A DNA stretch of 37,399 nt from Pseudomonadota bacterium (GCA_021797365.1 JAJZZU010000001.1:1-37399); one strand, 5' to 3'; positions 16,294 through 23,597 are shown, counted from the first letter of the stretch. Made by a program: numbers and translations. Notes: generated by a model not told the origin, from the letters alone.

Positions 16294-19200
16294 ATGAGCG
16301 TATCGTCCCCCAAGTCTTGGGCTACCTATTGGCGGGATACCCTGATCGACGCGGATCTTTCCGCAATGGAAGATCGAATCAACGAGGCGAGCATCCTGCC
16401 ACAGGAGAGTATCCAAAGCGCTGTCCTTCCGATGGAAGTTGTGCGCAAACTGTTTGACGAGGTGCGAGGAAATGCCGCACCAGCCGTCGGCGGCGATGAT
16501 GCCGCTGAGCGTGCGCGGAAACAGCAGCCGGTGGCCGTTTTTGTGGCCCCCTTCTTGTTTAGCCCAGCGCACAATCACCAGTATCGGCGTGGCGCGGAAT
16601 ACGTCATTCCGGTCTGGGTCCCGGCCGTTCTTGCGCCTGACGGTTCCCTGAAGGCGGCACCAGACAGAAAGCCCTGGGTCCCTCGCAAATATCTGGAGCC
16701 GACCACCAATGATTTCGTGTTGGGCGCGATCGAGGAGGTGGACAAGAGGCTCGATACGGTTCGCTGTCCGGATCTCAATGGCGAAGAAGAGGGCGCGGCA
16801 TGGGGTAAATGGCTCGAGTATGCCGCAAATCTGCTGCCGCCGGACTGGCACAAAACCATGGAGGACGCCGAATATGTCTGTGCGGGATCTTTTGTCGCGC
16901 CCTCGTCGGACAAGGGCGTCGCAGCGAACCTCATAAGCCTCTACAACGACATCACACGCAGAGACAAGGCGCCAAGTCTTTTTGCCGCGTATTGTCGTGT
17001 ACCAGACGCGGCCCCTTGCGGGCTCAGATCGCCGATTGAGCAACTGGTTGCCGGCGCGGAACGGCATCTTGCGCATCCGTCCCCTCATTACCCTTTGTCA
17101 CCATCGCAACGTGAAACGCTCGTTCATATCCTGGATGCCAAGGAAGGGGACATTTTGGCGGTCAACGGTCCGCCGGGGACTGGGAAAACCACGCTGTTGC
17201 ATGACTTTTGGGCGAGCCTCTGGGTGAGCGCCGCATTGCATAGCAAGAACGGTCGGCCACCCGTTCTCGTGCTCTCGTCAACGAACAACCAGGCCGTAAC
17301 GAATATCCTCGACAGTCTCGCCCAGGTGGGCGGCGACATGGGCCGTTGGTTGCCCGCGCCATTGCGCGGGTTTGGTGTGTATCTCAGCAATAATCAGGAA
17401 AAGGTCAAGGCGGCCCTGGAGCGAGGTCACCATCACGTCAATAGAGGCGGCGGGATTTTTAAGGAGATGGAGGCGTGGCCGTATATTGATGAGGGTGATC
17501 GGGTCTTCTGCGAACAGGCCAGCCGGTTTGTCGCCGACGCAGGGCGCACAGCTCCTGTGCAGACTGTTTCGGAAGCGTGCGACATGCTGCGCGAAGACAT
17601 GCTCAGTATCGCCGGTGAGATCAGAAGCCTGACCGAATCATCGCAGTTCCTGTATAGGATCCTCAGCAAATATCCACAAGGCCTGGATCAGGCCGTGTCG
17701 GAGGCAAGACTGCATTACGAAGAGTGCGTCGCCGCCCTCAAGAAACGGAGCCATACCCAGGACGAGTGGCGCGCTTATATTGCGCATGAGTCGTTCATTC
17801 TCGGTCTGTTTGGGTTTCTCCCGTTCGTTCGCGCCAAGAGGTCTGCGTCCGATCACTTGTTTCTCGGGAGAATGGGGCTTACCGGAGATCCGTGGGAGGG
17901 TTTTGACCTTCCCAGGCAGCGTCTGGATGTGGAGTCTGCTATCAAGCGTGAGATCGGCAGGGCCGAGACGCTGTGCGAAAAGGCGAAGCAGGCCCTCGAT
18001 GCCATTGTTCGCGACAAGGTAGACGCCCAGGATAGCGATGCGAGAATCGCAAAAGCGATCAACGGCGGAACCTGGACGCATTGGGTCAGGCCGGAAAAGC
18101 GCGGCCAGGTCGATGTGCGGTATCTCATGGAGGCTGACCATCCCCACAACCCTGTGGTCTGGGCCGACACGACCATGCGCCTTGCCCTGTTTCGTGCCGC
18201 CGTGCATTACTGGGAGGGGCGATGGCTCATTGACGCGCGTGCGGCGCTCGCTGATCGCGAGCAACGCAAAAAGGACCGCGATCGCCAAGATCCCGCCTCC
18301 CGCAAAAAAACATGGCAGCGATATGCGATGTTGACACCTTGCATCGTGGTGACTCTGCATAGCGGCCCAGGGTTTTTTGATTGCTTCGAGAAGGGGCACC
18401 CTGGTTACCATTACGATGGGATTGACTGGCTTGTTCTCGACGAGAGCGGGCAGGTCTCACCGGAGGTGGCCGGACCCATGCTGGCGCTTGCGCGGCGCGC
18501 CATCGCGGTTGGCGATCGCCAGCAGATCAGCCCCGTTCATGCCGTGCCAGCCCCGATCGACATGGGGAATGCCTGGCGGACACTCGCGATCAACACCAGT
18601 ACCGACGATCGCGCCTACACGGACCTTGCGGAAAAATCGCTGATGTCGGCCAGCGGTTCGTTGTTGGGTATCGCGCAGCGCCGGACGGCGTTTTTCAAGG
18701 GGAGAGGGTACGAGCCCGGGTTTTTCCTATCTGAACACAGGCGTTGCGTGGATCCGATCATCGCCTACTGCAATGAACTGGCCTACAACGGCCGCATACA
18801 GCCGAAGAGGGGCGCTGGGCAGTTTGCGACTCCTTATCCATATCCGCACATGGGTTATGCCCACATCTTTGGTGAGGGCGAGCGCAAAGGCGGCAGTCGC
18901 GCCAATGTGGTTGAGGCGGACACGATCGCGCGATGGCTCAAGGATAACAGCAAGACCATCATAGATTTCTACGGTGGCGGAACCCTGTCGGACCATGTCA
19001 GCATCATCACGCCGTTCAAGGCGCAAGAGAAACAGCTGCGCACGGCGATGCGGCGCGAGGGTATCGAGGTCGAGAAGTGCGGTACTGTCCACAGTATGCA
19101 GGGTGCGGAACGCCACATTGTTTTGCTGTCTCCTGCGTATGGGGACGGGGACAATATCGGTTTTCTTGATGGTAGCGTGGAGATGCTGAATGTCGCCGTT

Positions 19201-19866
19201 TCCCGCGCACAAGACAGCTTTCTCGTGTTCGGGAACATGAGTCTGTTTCAGCCCGCCCGAGGAGGCGGTCAGAGCCCGTCCCAGCTTTTGGCGCGGCATC
19301 TCTTTTCCTCTCCGGAAAACGAGCTTGCGGTGCAGCCGGTTCGCGAGTCCCTGTTGCGCGGTAACCGCAACAATATCGCGACACGGCATGCCTCTGTTGG
19401 TGAGCATGACAGCTTGCTGAAAGAGTGTTTTCGGAACGCCAGGGAGCGGGTTGTTGTCTCTTCTCCCTATATCAGCGTAAGGGCCTTGAGGGCGACTGGC
19501 ATTACCGAAGACATCAGGGGTGCCGTGGCGCGCGGGATCCCCGTGCTTGTCTACGCGAGGCGTCCGCCGTCGGATCCCAGGAACGCGAACGCCAAAAAAG
19601 CCCATCAAGACGGTCTCGATCTTTTGCGTGAGGCGGGCGCCAAAGTAAGCATCGCCGAGCGGCTTCATTCCAAGATGCTGATACAGGATTCGGATCTCCT
19701 GGTTGAGGGGTCATTCAACTGGTTTTCGGCGGAACGTGTTGACCCTGGACGGCAGAACCTGGATACGTCGATTGCCTATCGCGGGCCGGACGTGGCCGCC
19801 TGGATCGAAAAGAGCCTGCCGTTGTTGCGCAACCTCGCATCGGACGAGGGCAAGGCCGCCGCCTAA
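16294..19866 (+). CDS. SF1 helicase fused to a PLD-family nuclease
   Basis: A 1190-residue protein starting at ATG 16294. Superfamily 1 (Upf1-like) helicase motifs are all visible: Walker A GPPGTGKTT (292-300), a long inserted helical region, motif II LVLDESGQ (714-720), motif III VGDRQQISPV (739-748), motif Va GTVHSMQGAE (930-939) and motif VI NVAVSRAQ (966-973). The C-terminal 170 residues form a phospholipase D-like domain with HSKMLIQDSDLLVEGSFNW (H1125, K1127), one HKD-type site, so a dimer would be needed for catalysis. Helicase-nuclease fusions of this sort occur in defence islands, and this one sits next to the CRISPR-like array and HipBA. DNA or RNA as substrate cannot be decided from sequence. 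Confidence 0.8.
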   Translation: MSVSSPKSWATYWRDTLIDADLSAMEDRINEASILPQESIQSAVLPMEVVRKLFDEVRGNAAPAVGGDDAAERARKQQPVAVFVAPFLFSPAHNHQYRRGAEYVIPVWVPAVLAPDGSLKAAPDRKPWVPRKYLEPTTNDFVLGAIEEVDKRLDTVRCPDLNGEEEGAAWGKWLEYAANLLPPDWHKTMEDAEYVCAGSFVAPSSDKGVAANLISLYNDITRRDKAPSLFAAYCRVPDAAPCGLRSPIEQLVAGAERHLAHPSPHYPLSPSQRETLVHILDAKEGDILAVNGPPGTGKTTLLHDFWASLWVSAALHSKNGRPPVLVLSSTNNQAVTNILDSLAQVGGDMGRWLPAPLRGFGVYLSNNQEKVKAALERGHHHVNRGGGIFKEMEAWPYIDEGDRVFCEQASRFVADAGRTAPVQTVSEACDMLREDMLSIAGEIRSLTESSQFLYRILSKYPQGLDQAVSEARLHYEECVAALKKRSHTQDEWRAYIAHESFILGLFGFLPFVRAKRSASDHLFLGRMGLTGDPWEGFDLPRQRLDVESAIKREIGRAETLCEKAKQALDAIVRDKVDAQDSDARIAKAINGGTWTHWVRPEKRGQVDVRYLMEADHPHNPVVWADTTMRLALFRAAVHYWEGRWLIDARAALADREQRKKDRDRQDPASRKKTWQRYAMLTPCIVVTLHSGPGFFDCFEKGHPGYHYDGIDWLVLDESGQVSPEVAGPMLALARRAIAVGDRQQISPVHAVPAPIDMGNAWRTLAINTSTDDRAYTDLAEKSLMSASGSLLGIAQRRTAFFKGRGYEPGFFLSEHRRCVDPIIAYCNELAYNGRIQPKRGAGQFATPYPYPHMGYAHIFGEGERKGGSRANVVEADTIARWLKDNSKTIIDFYGGGTLSDHVSIITPFKAQEKQLRTAMRREGIEVEKCGTVHSMQGAERHIVLLSPAYGDGDNIGFLDGSVEMLNVAVSRAQDSFLVFGNMSLFQPARGGGQSPSQLLARHLFSSPENELAVQPVRESLLRGNRNNIATRHASVGEHDSLLKECFRNARERVVVSSPYISVRALRATGITEDIRGAVARGIPVLVYARRPPSDPRNANAKKAHQDGLDLLREAGAKVSIAERLHSKMLIQDSDLLVEGSFNWFSAERVDPGRQNLDTSIAYRGPDVAAWIEKSLPLLRNLASDEGKAAA

Positions 19867-19873
19867 ACCTCCC

Positions 19874-19905
19874 CGTGCGCTCGCGAGGTCATCGAGCGCG
19901 CAGGG
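19874..19905 (+). terminator. Possible terminator after the helicase-nuclease gene
   Basis: TGCGCTCG and CGAGCGCG form a GC-rich stem around GAGGTCAT-like loop sequence just after the stop codon. The T tract is poor (GTTGATTTG), so termination may be partial. Confidence 0.35.
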
Positions 19906-19907
19906 AG

Positions 19908-20043
19908 TTGATTTGTGCGACATAGTATGCGTATATTATGCTGTATGGACGGCAAAAGGATTGGTAGATACAAGGTTTTACTTGTAGACAAAACCGTCAA
20001 GCGGCACAGAAAAGTGCAGTAAATCAGTTCTTTAACAAGAAGA
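19908..20043 (+). promoter_or_regulatory. Leader and promoter of the CRISPR-like array
   Basis: TTGATT (19908-19913) and TATATT (19932-19937) with 18 bp between them form a plausible promoter. The following hundred bases are AT-richer than the surroundings and reach the first repeat at 20044, as a CRISPR leader does. It also contains a 25-codon ORF (19945-20022). Confidence 0.5.
19945..20022 (+). CDS. Possible basic micropeptide (25 residues) in the array leader
   Basis: ATG 19945 starts 8 nt after the -10 box, so a transcript would be nearly leaderless. The product MDGKRIGRYKVLLVDKTVKR plus five residues has nine Lys/Arg. No ribosome site and no family; it may be chance in an AT-rich leader. 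Confidence 0.2.
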   Translation: MDGKRIGRYKVLLVDKTVKRHRKVQ

Positions 20044-20179
20044 GTGTGCCCTGCGCAAGCAGGGATGAAAGGTTAGGGTGGCAGTACGGTGACGCCCGGG
20101 GTGTGTGTGCCCTGCGCAAGCAGGGATGAAAGGGTCCACGTCGTAAATCGACCAGACCCGCAAGTGTGTGCCCTGCGCA

Positions 20180-20200
20180 TAGGCCATTCGGCCTACAATG
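20180..20200 (+). repeat. 21-nt palindromic insert in the loop of CRISPR repeat 3
   Basis: A 6-bp stem TAGGCC/GGCCTA around ATTC, followed by CAATG, lies between GCA and A of the GCAA loop. The surrounding repeat is otherwise perfect, and the outer CCCTGC/GCAGGG stem can still form, giving a longer stacked hairpin. Confidence 0.85.
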
Positions 20201-20261
20201 AGCAGGGATGAAAGGGGCCAAGCGAAAGCGGAGCCCGGCCCTCACCCGTGTGCCCTGCGCA

Positions 20262-20282
20262 TAGGCCATTCGGCCTACAATG
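20262..20282 (+). repeat. Identical 21-nt insert in the loop of CRISPR repeat 4
   Basis: All 21 bases and the insertion point are the same as in repeat 3, 82 nt away. Two identical insertions in two successive repeats need either two targeted events or copying from one repeat to another. Confidence 0.85.
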
Positions 20283-20300
20283 AGCAGGGGTGAAAGGTTG

Positions 20301-20329
20301 TTGACGCCTAGCGCCGGCGGCGCTATAGT
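20301..20329 (+). promoter_or_regulatory. Strong promoter with operator-like palindrome, for the C4-like RNA and ant operon
   Basis: TTGACG (20301-20306), 17 bp, TATAGT (20324-20329). The spacer carries a perfect inverted repeat, TAGCGCC and GGCGCTA (20309-20325) with 3 nt between, overlapping the -10 box. This suggests a repressor site. It begins 4 bp after the last CRISPR-type repeat. Confidence 0.7.
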
Positions 20330-20335
20330 TTTTAC

Positions 20336-20516
20336 AGGTGCTGAACACACCAGTTTCGTAGGCGGATACCGCGCCCGTCAGCTTTGCGGTTTTTTTGTGC
20401 CTACGATTTAAGGCCGGGTGGCGCGCAGCCATACAAGACTCTCGCAAGAGAGGAAATCTGCGGGCGGACCTACGACCGTGTTCAAGCACCCGGCCGCCTC
20501 CGTGAACGGGAGGCGA
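20336..20516 (+). ncRNA. Structured RNA resembling the C4 antisense RNA of P1/P4-type phages
   Basis: The stretch between promoter and icd-like ORF folds into nested hairpins: CGTAGGC/GCCTACG (20357-20405) around a terminator-like stem ACCGC/GCGGT followed by seven T; a 9-bp stem (20412-20420 with 20487-20495) enclosing CTCTC-GCAA-GAGAG (20439-20452); and CGCCTCC/GGAGGCG (20495-20515). CCTACGAT (20400-20407) and CCTACGA (20469-20475) are complementary to ATCGTAGG (20529-20536), which includes the ribosome site of the next ORF. In phage P1 and P7, C4 RNA represses icd-ant by exactly this kind of pairing. The match is to arrangement and mechanism; no alignment was run. Confidence 0.6.
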
Positions 20517-20547
20517 ACTTGAACGAATATCGTAGGAGGCCACCACC

Positions 20548-20817
20548 ATGGCTGCTCAAGCTCTTTCTCGCGTCCCCGCGCTGCGGGACACTATCGAATC
20601 CATCAATGGTTTAGCGGCAGACGGGCTGGCGGATATCGCCGCGATCGCCCGCCTTGCCCTGTTTCGCCTCGAAGCCCTCAAGGGTGATACAGACCTTAAG
20701 GATATCGCTCAAGCCTTGCGCGCGATAAGCGACCAAGCGGCGGAGACCCAAGACAGCATTGACGGCGAAACCGAGCACGCCGGTTGCCGCCTCACCGGCA
20801 TGAGGAGGGTGTCATGA
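20548..20817 (+). CDS. icd-like small ORF upstream of the antirepressor
   Basis: An 89-residue mostly helical protein starting at ATG 20548 after GTAGGAGG. It overlaps the ant start (ATGA at 20814-20817), matching the P1 icd-ant arrangement in which translation of the small ORF is needed for antirepressor synthesis. The peptide itself has no recognised motif; a C-terminal Cys and basic end (GCRLTGMRRVS) are noted. Confidence 0.6.
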   Translation: MAAQALSRVPALRDTIESINGLAADGLADIAAIARLALFRLEALKGDTDLKDIAQALRAISDQAAETQDSIDGETEHAGCRLTGMRRVS

Positions 20818-21620
20818 ACGCCCTCATCCCGGTGGTCGAGCGCCCCATCAACGGCGAGCCCATCCAAACCGTCAATGCGCGCGACCTGCATGCGTTCCTC
20901 GAGGTCGGCAAAGACTTCTCCAACTGGATTAAGGACCGCATTGCGCAGTATTATTTCGTGGAAAATCAAGATTTTATAATTTTCGCCAATTTTGGCGAAA
21001 ATTCTGGTCGGGGAAGGCCCGCAAAGGAATACGCCCTCACCCTCGACATGGCCAAGGAACTCTCCATGGTCGAGCGTAACGCCCGGGGCAAGGAGGCGCG
21101 GTTGTACTTCATCGCCTGCGAGCGTCGCGCCAAGGCCGCGGCCGCCGCGGCCCGGGTGGACGTCACGGCGGTCCTGTCCGACCCGGTCCACCTGCGCACG
21201 CTGCTCCTGTCCTACACGGAGAAGGTCCTGGCTCTCGAGGCAAAGGTCCAGGAGCAGGCGCCTAAGGCGCAGTTTTACGACGCCGTCACCCGATCCGTGA
21301 ACGACCAGAGCATCCAGGAGGTCGCCAAGGTACTGGGCACCGGGCCCAATCGTTTGTTCCGTTTTCTGCGGAAGGAGGGGTTGCTTATGCAGGGCAGCAA
21401 CCTACCTTACCAGCGGTATCTGGACGCCGGGTATTTCCGTGTGGTCGAGGGGAACTACCGCGACTCCCATGGCGGGGAGCGCACCTACACGCGCACGCTC
21501 GTAACCGGCAAGGGTTTTGTCTATATCCAGGGCCGCCTTCAGGGGCAGGCCGACGGCTTCATGCAGGCGGGGCCGGCGAACGCCACCAACAGCGGGGTGT
21601 CGGACATGGTGCTCGTCTAA
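20814..21620 (+). CDS. ant: Phage antirepressor protein (AntA + KilAC domains)
   Basis: A 268-residue antirepressor. The N-terminal AntA domain (residues 10-90) shows NARDLHAFLEVGKDFSNWI and, later, EYALTLDMAKELSMVERNARGKEARLYF in two parts; the C-terminal KilAC domain has QIQEV-type SIQEVAKVLGTGPNRLFRFLR and TLVTGKGFVYIQ. Such proteins free a prophage or plasmid from repression. ATG 20814 is preferred (GAGGAGG at 20802-20808). Together with the C4-like RNA and icd-like ORF this forms a complete immunity-type module, although no structural phage genes are present. A perfect 26-bp palindrome lies inside the coding sequence (20978-21003). Confidence 0.9.
   Translation: MNALIPVVERPINGEPIQTVNARDLHAFLEVGKDFSNWIKDRIAQYYFVENQDFIIFANFGENSGRGRPAKEYALTLDMAKELSMVERNARGKEARLYFIACERRAKAAAAAARVDVTAVLSDPVHLRTLLLSYTEKVLALEAKVQEQAPKAQFYDAVTRSVNDQSIQEVAKVLGTGPNRLFRFLRKEGLLMQGSNLPYQRYLDAGYFRVVEGNYRDSHGGERTYTRTLVTGKGFVYIQGRLQGQADGFMQAGPANATNSGVSDMVLV
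20978..21003. repeat. Perfect 26-bp palindrome inside ant
   Basis: AATTTTCGCCAA, two T, then its exact complement TTGGCGAAAATT. It encodes part of the AntA domain and is far more AT-rich than the rest of the gene. It may be an operator or an RNA hairpin. Confidence 0.6.
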
Positions 21621-21761
21621 GCCTGAGGGAACAGGCGGGGCTTTCTGCTGCTGTGGGTTGTGGCGCCGCGGGATTGCGGTGCCGCGTGCTACAATCGACG
21701 CAGCCCAGGGCGGGGGGCGAGGCTATGGCGCCCCCGACCACCTACCCCCATCCATTGCCGC

Positions 21762-22283
21762 TCAGACCGGGGAGTGTCCTGGCGGTTTTGCGGATTTTTG
21801 CTGGCCGTGGCCTTCCTTGGGAGACTCCATCGCACGCTCCCATTCCTTGAGGTCGTGCTGGCCTTCTGTCCAGAGGGCTATGGTTTGGGCAGCGATCTCC
21901 CGGACGCGTTGTTTCTGGATCGCTGCACTATAGAGGTTTCGCTCCCGATGACGGAAGGCGCGCAGGGCGTGTAGGTGCGCGATGGTGGTGGGCGCAAAGA
22001 CGGCCGGGCGCTTCCCGACCGCCATTCCCATTTGCTCCACGAGATCGCGATGCGAAGAGTCGCCGCCCGGCAGGTAATCATCCACATCCACGGCGATGCG
22101 CTTCATGATGCGCTCCCATCCCATATAGAGTTTTTCCGTGAGAGACGCGACGCCAATCCATCGAATCTCCTCCAGGAAGGGGGCGGCACGCGGAATCTGG
22201 GACGCAGGGAACGCGCACGTTTGTGTGAGGAGATCGACCTCCTGGCTCATCTGGGCAAGCTCTTGCCGAATCAGGGCGAACAA
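21762..22283 (-). CDS. HepT-like toxin-family protein, 5' end disturbed by TnpB element
   Basis: The 173 residues match a HepT-like (HEPN) family different from DUF86: YMGWERIMKRIAVDVDDYLP, SSHRDLVEQMG, RPAVFAP and LRAFRHRERNLY, where family members have the RFRHxxRxxY-type motif. The usual partner is a nucleotidyltransferase antitoxin next door, absent here. The frame begins at TTG 22283, only about 10 bp from the right end of the TnpB element, and continues open into the element, so the native start was probably removed. A C-terminal Glu/Lys/Pro tail follows the domain. Confidence 0.6.
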   Translation of the reverse strand: MFALIRQELAQMSQEVDLLTQTCAFPASQIPRAAPFLEEIRWIGVASLTEKLYMGWERIMKRIAVDVDDYLPGGDSSHRDLVEQMGMAVGKRPAVFAPTTIAHLHALRAFRHRERNLYSAAIQKQRVREIAAQTIALWTEGQHDLKEWERAMESPKEGHGQQKSAKPPGHSPV

Positions 22284-22293
22284 GGCCGTATGG

Positions 22294-22375
22294 TTGACAT
22301 CCTCCCCGCCCTTGGCCTACGGCCACCGCTTGCGCGGGAAGGGCGGAGATTCCTACGGCGTTCAGGCGGCTTGCG
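22294..22375 (-). ncRNA. Right-end guide RNA (omega RNA) scaffold of TnpB
   Basis: In this superfamily the RNA overlaps the tnpB 3' end and the right end, and the next bases outside the element act as guide. Here the stem GAATCTCCGCCC / GGGCGGGGAGG is clear, and the guide would start at about 22293 reading into the HepT-like gene (CATACGGCC...). The 5' border is not visible. Confidence 0.5.
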
Positions 22376-23597
22376 CCTGAGTCGCTTCGGTGGGTTCCTG
22401 TTTCATCGAGCGGTCTAACGGCACCCTCTCTCCGCAGGCTAATAAGCGATGTCCTCGCTCTAAAATATTGATCGCGCCGACCAGATCGGCATTGTCCTCG
22501 AAGCCGCATTCCACGCACGCGAACCGCGCCTGTGTCTTGCGATTGTCGGCGCTTATGTGGCCACAGCACGGGCACGTCCGGCTGGTGTACTGCGGCGGCA
22601 CGGCGACGAGCCAGCCGCCGTTCCACGCCAGCTTGTAGTCCAGTTGGCGGCGGAACTCGAACCAGCCCTGGTCGAGGATGGACTTGTTCAGGCCGGACTT
22701 GGCCCGGACGTTTCTTCCCGGTTTCTCGGTTGTGCCGGCCGCCGATTGGGACATATTCCGCACCTGCAAGTCCTCGAGACATACGATCGCGTGGTTTTGG
22801 CTGATCTGTGTCGAGGCTTTGTGCAGGAAGTCGCGGCGGGCGTTACCGATCCGGGTATGGATACGCTGGACGCGGGCCTTCGCCTTCTTCCAGTTGTTGC
22901 TGAACTTCTGTTTGCGGCTCATGGCCCGTTGATAACGAGCGAGGCGCTGCTGGTGTTTCTTGAAGCTGTTGAGGGGTTCGATGAAGTGGCCATCGCTTAG
23001 GGTGGCGAAGCGAATGATCCCCATGTCGATGCCGACAATGCTGGAGGCAGGGTGGACGGGTTCGGCCACATGGCGCTCGGTCTGGATGCTGATGAACCAC
23101 TTGCCCGCCTTCAGGCTCACGGTGACATTCTTCACCGTGCCCAGCACCTCCCGGCTGTTGCGATAACGCAACCACCCGAGTTTGGGCAGGAACACCCGAT
23201 CGTTGGCCTGATCGAGCTTGATCTGCTTCGGATCGGGATAGCGAAAGCGGTCGCGTTGGCCCTTCTTCTTGAAACACGGGAAGTCGGCGTGTTTGGCGAA
23301 GAAGTTGGCGTAGGCCCGCTCCAAGTCCTTGAGCGTCTGCTGCAGCGGGTGAACGGGCGCGTCCGCAAGCCAGGCCGCCGCGCGGCCGGATGGCAGCGGG
23401 GCGCCATTGCGCCACGCGGTGAGTTCCTTGCACAGTCCGGCGTAGCCAAGCCTCTTCTCGCCACGCTCGTAGCGTTTCTTCTGTAAAGCCAGCGCCTCAT
23501 TGAACACGACACGGCATGACCCGGCGAAGCGGCGCATCTGGCGCTGCTGGTCGCCGTTGGGTTTTAGCTCATACTTGAAGGCTTGGAGGCGCTGCAT
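22362..23597 (-). CDS. tnpB: TnpB RNA-guided nuclease
   Basis: A 411-residue protein from ATG 23597 (GTG 23615 would add six residues lying over a TATACT box). It has the N-terminal wedge/REC helices beginning MQRLQAFKYELKPNGDQQ, and a RuvC-like nuclease with all three acidic residues: D191 in GIDMGIIRFATL, E275 in VCLEDLQVRN and D371 in DNADLVGAINI. The zinc finger CPCC...CVEC is at 342-364. It should therefore be an active RNA-guided DNA endonuclease, which in studied systems helps the element stay in place by cutting empty sites. The C-terminal tail is Gln/Ala/Thr-rich. Confidence 0.9.
   Translation of the reverse strand: MQRLQAFKYELKPNGDQQRQMRRFAGSCRVVFNEALALQKKRYERGEKRLGYAGLCKELTAWRNGAPLPSGRAAAWLADAPVHPLQQTLKDLERAYANFFAKHADFPCFKKKGQRDRFRYPDPKQIKLDQANDRVFLPKLGWLRYRNSREVLGTVKNVTVSLKAGKWFISIQTERHVAEPVHPASSIVGIDMGIIRFATLSDGHFIEPLNSFKKHQQRLARYQRAMSRKQKFSNNWKKAKARVQRIHTRIGNARRDFLHKASTQISQNHAIVCLEDLQVRNMSQSAAGTTEKPGRNVRAKSGLNKSILDQGWFEFRRQLDYKLAWNGGWLVAVPPQYTSRTCPCCGHISADNRKTQARFACVECGFEDNADLVGAINILERGHRLLACGERVPLDRSMKQEPTEATQAQAA

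Larger units (their letters stand above)
20044..20297 (+). CRISPR. Mini CRISPR-type array: 4 repeats, 3 spacers of 32 nt; 2 repeats with a loop insertion
   Basis: Repeats 1 and 2 (20044-20072, 20105-20133) are identical 29-mers beginning GTGTGCCCTGCG and ending GATGAAAGG; CCCTGC and GCAGGG form a stem with a GCAA loop. Such repeats are typical of type I-E and type IV-A systems. Repeats 3 (20166-20215) and 4 (20248-20297) are the same sequence with 21 nt inserted in the loop. Spacers are 20073-20104, 20134-20165 and 20216-20247, each exactly 32 nt. Repeat 4 has one change (A to G at 20290), as expected for the distal end. No cas gene is in the window, so any use depends on a system elsewhere. 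Confidence 0.85.

Noticed and set aside
20044..20297. Assigning the array to a definite CRISPR type
   Set aside because: The repeat form fits both I-E and IV-A, and no cas gene is present to decide.
20024..20549. Two minus-strand frames across the array with repeated peptide HCRPNGLCAGHT
   Set aside because: The peptide repeats simply because the CRISPR-type repeat and its insert repeat; there is no ribosome site, and the strict 32-nt spacers explain the DNA better.
21621..21761. Gene or RNA between ant and the HepT-like gene
   Set aside because: No start with a ribosome site, no strong hairpin with T run and no repeat seen; treated as plain intergenic DNA.
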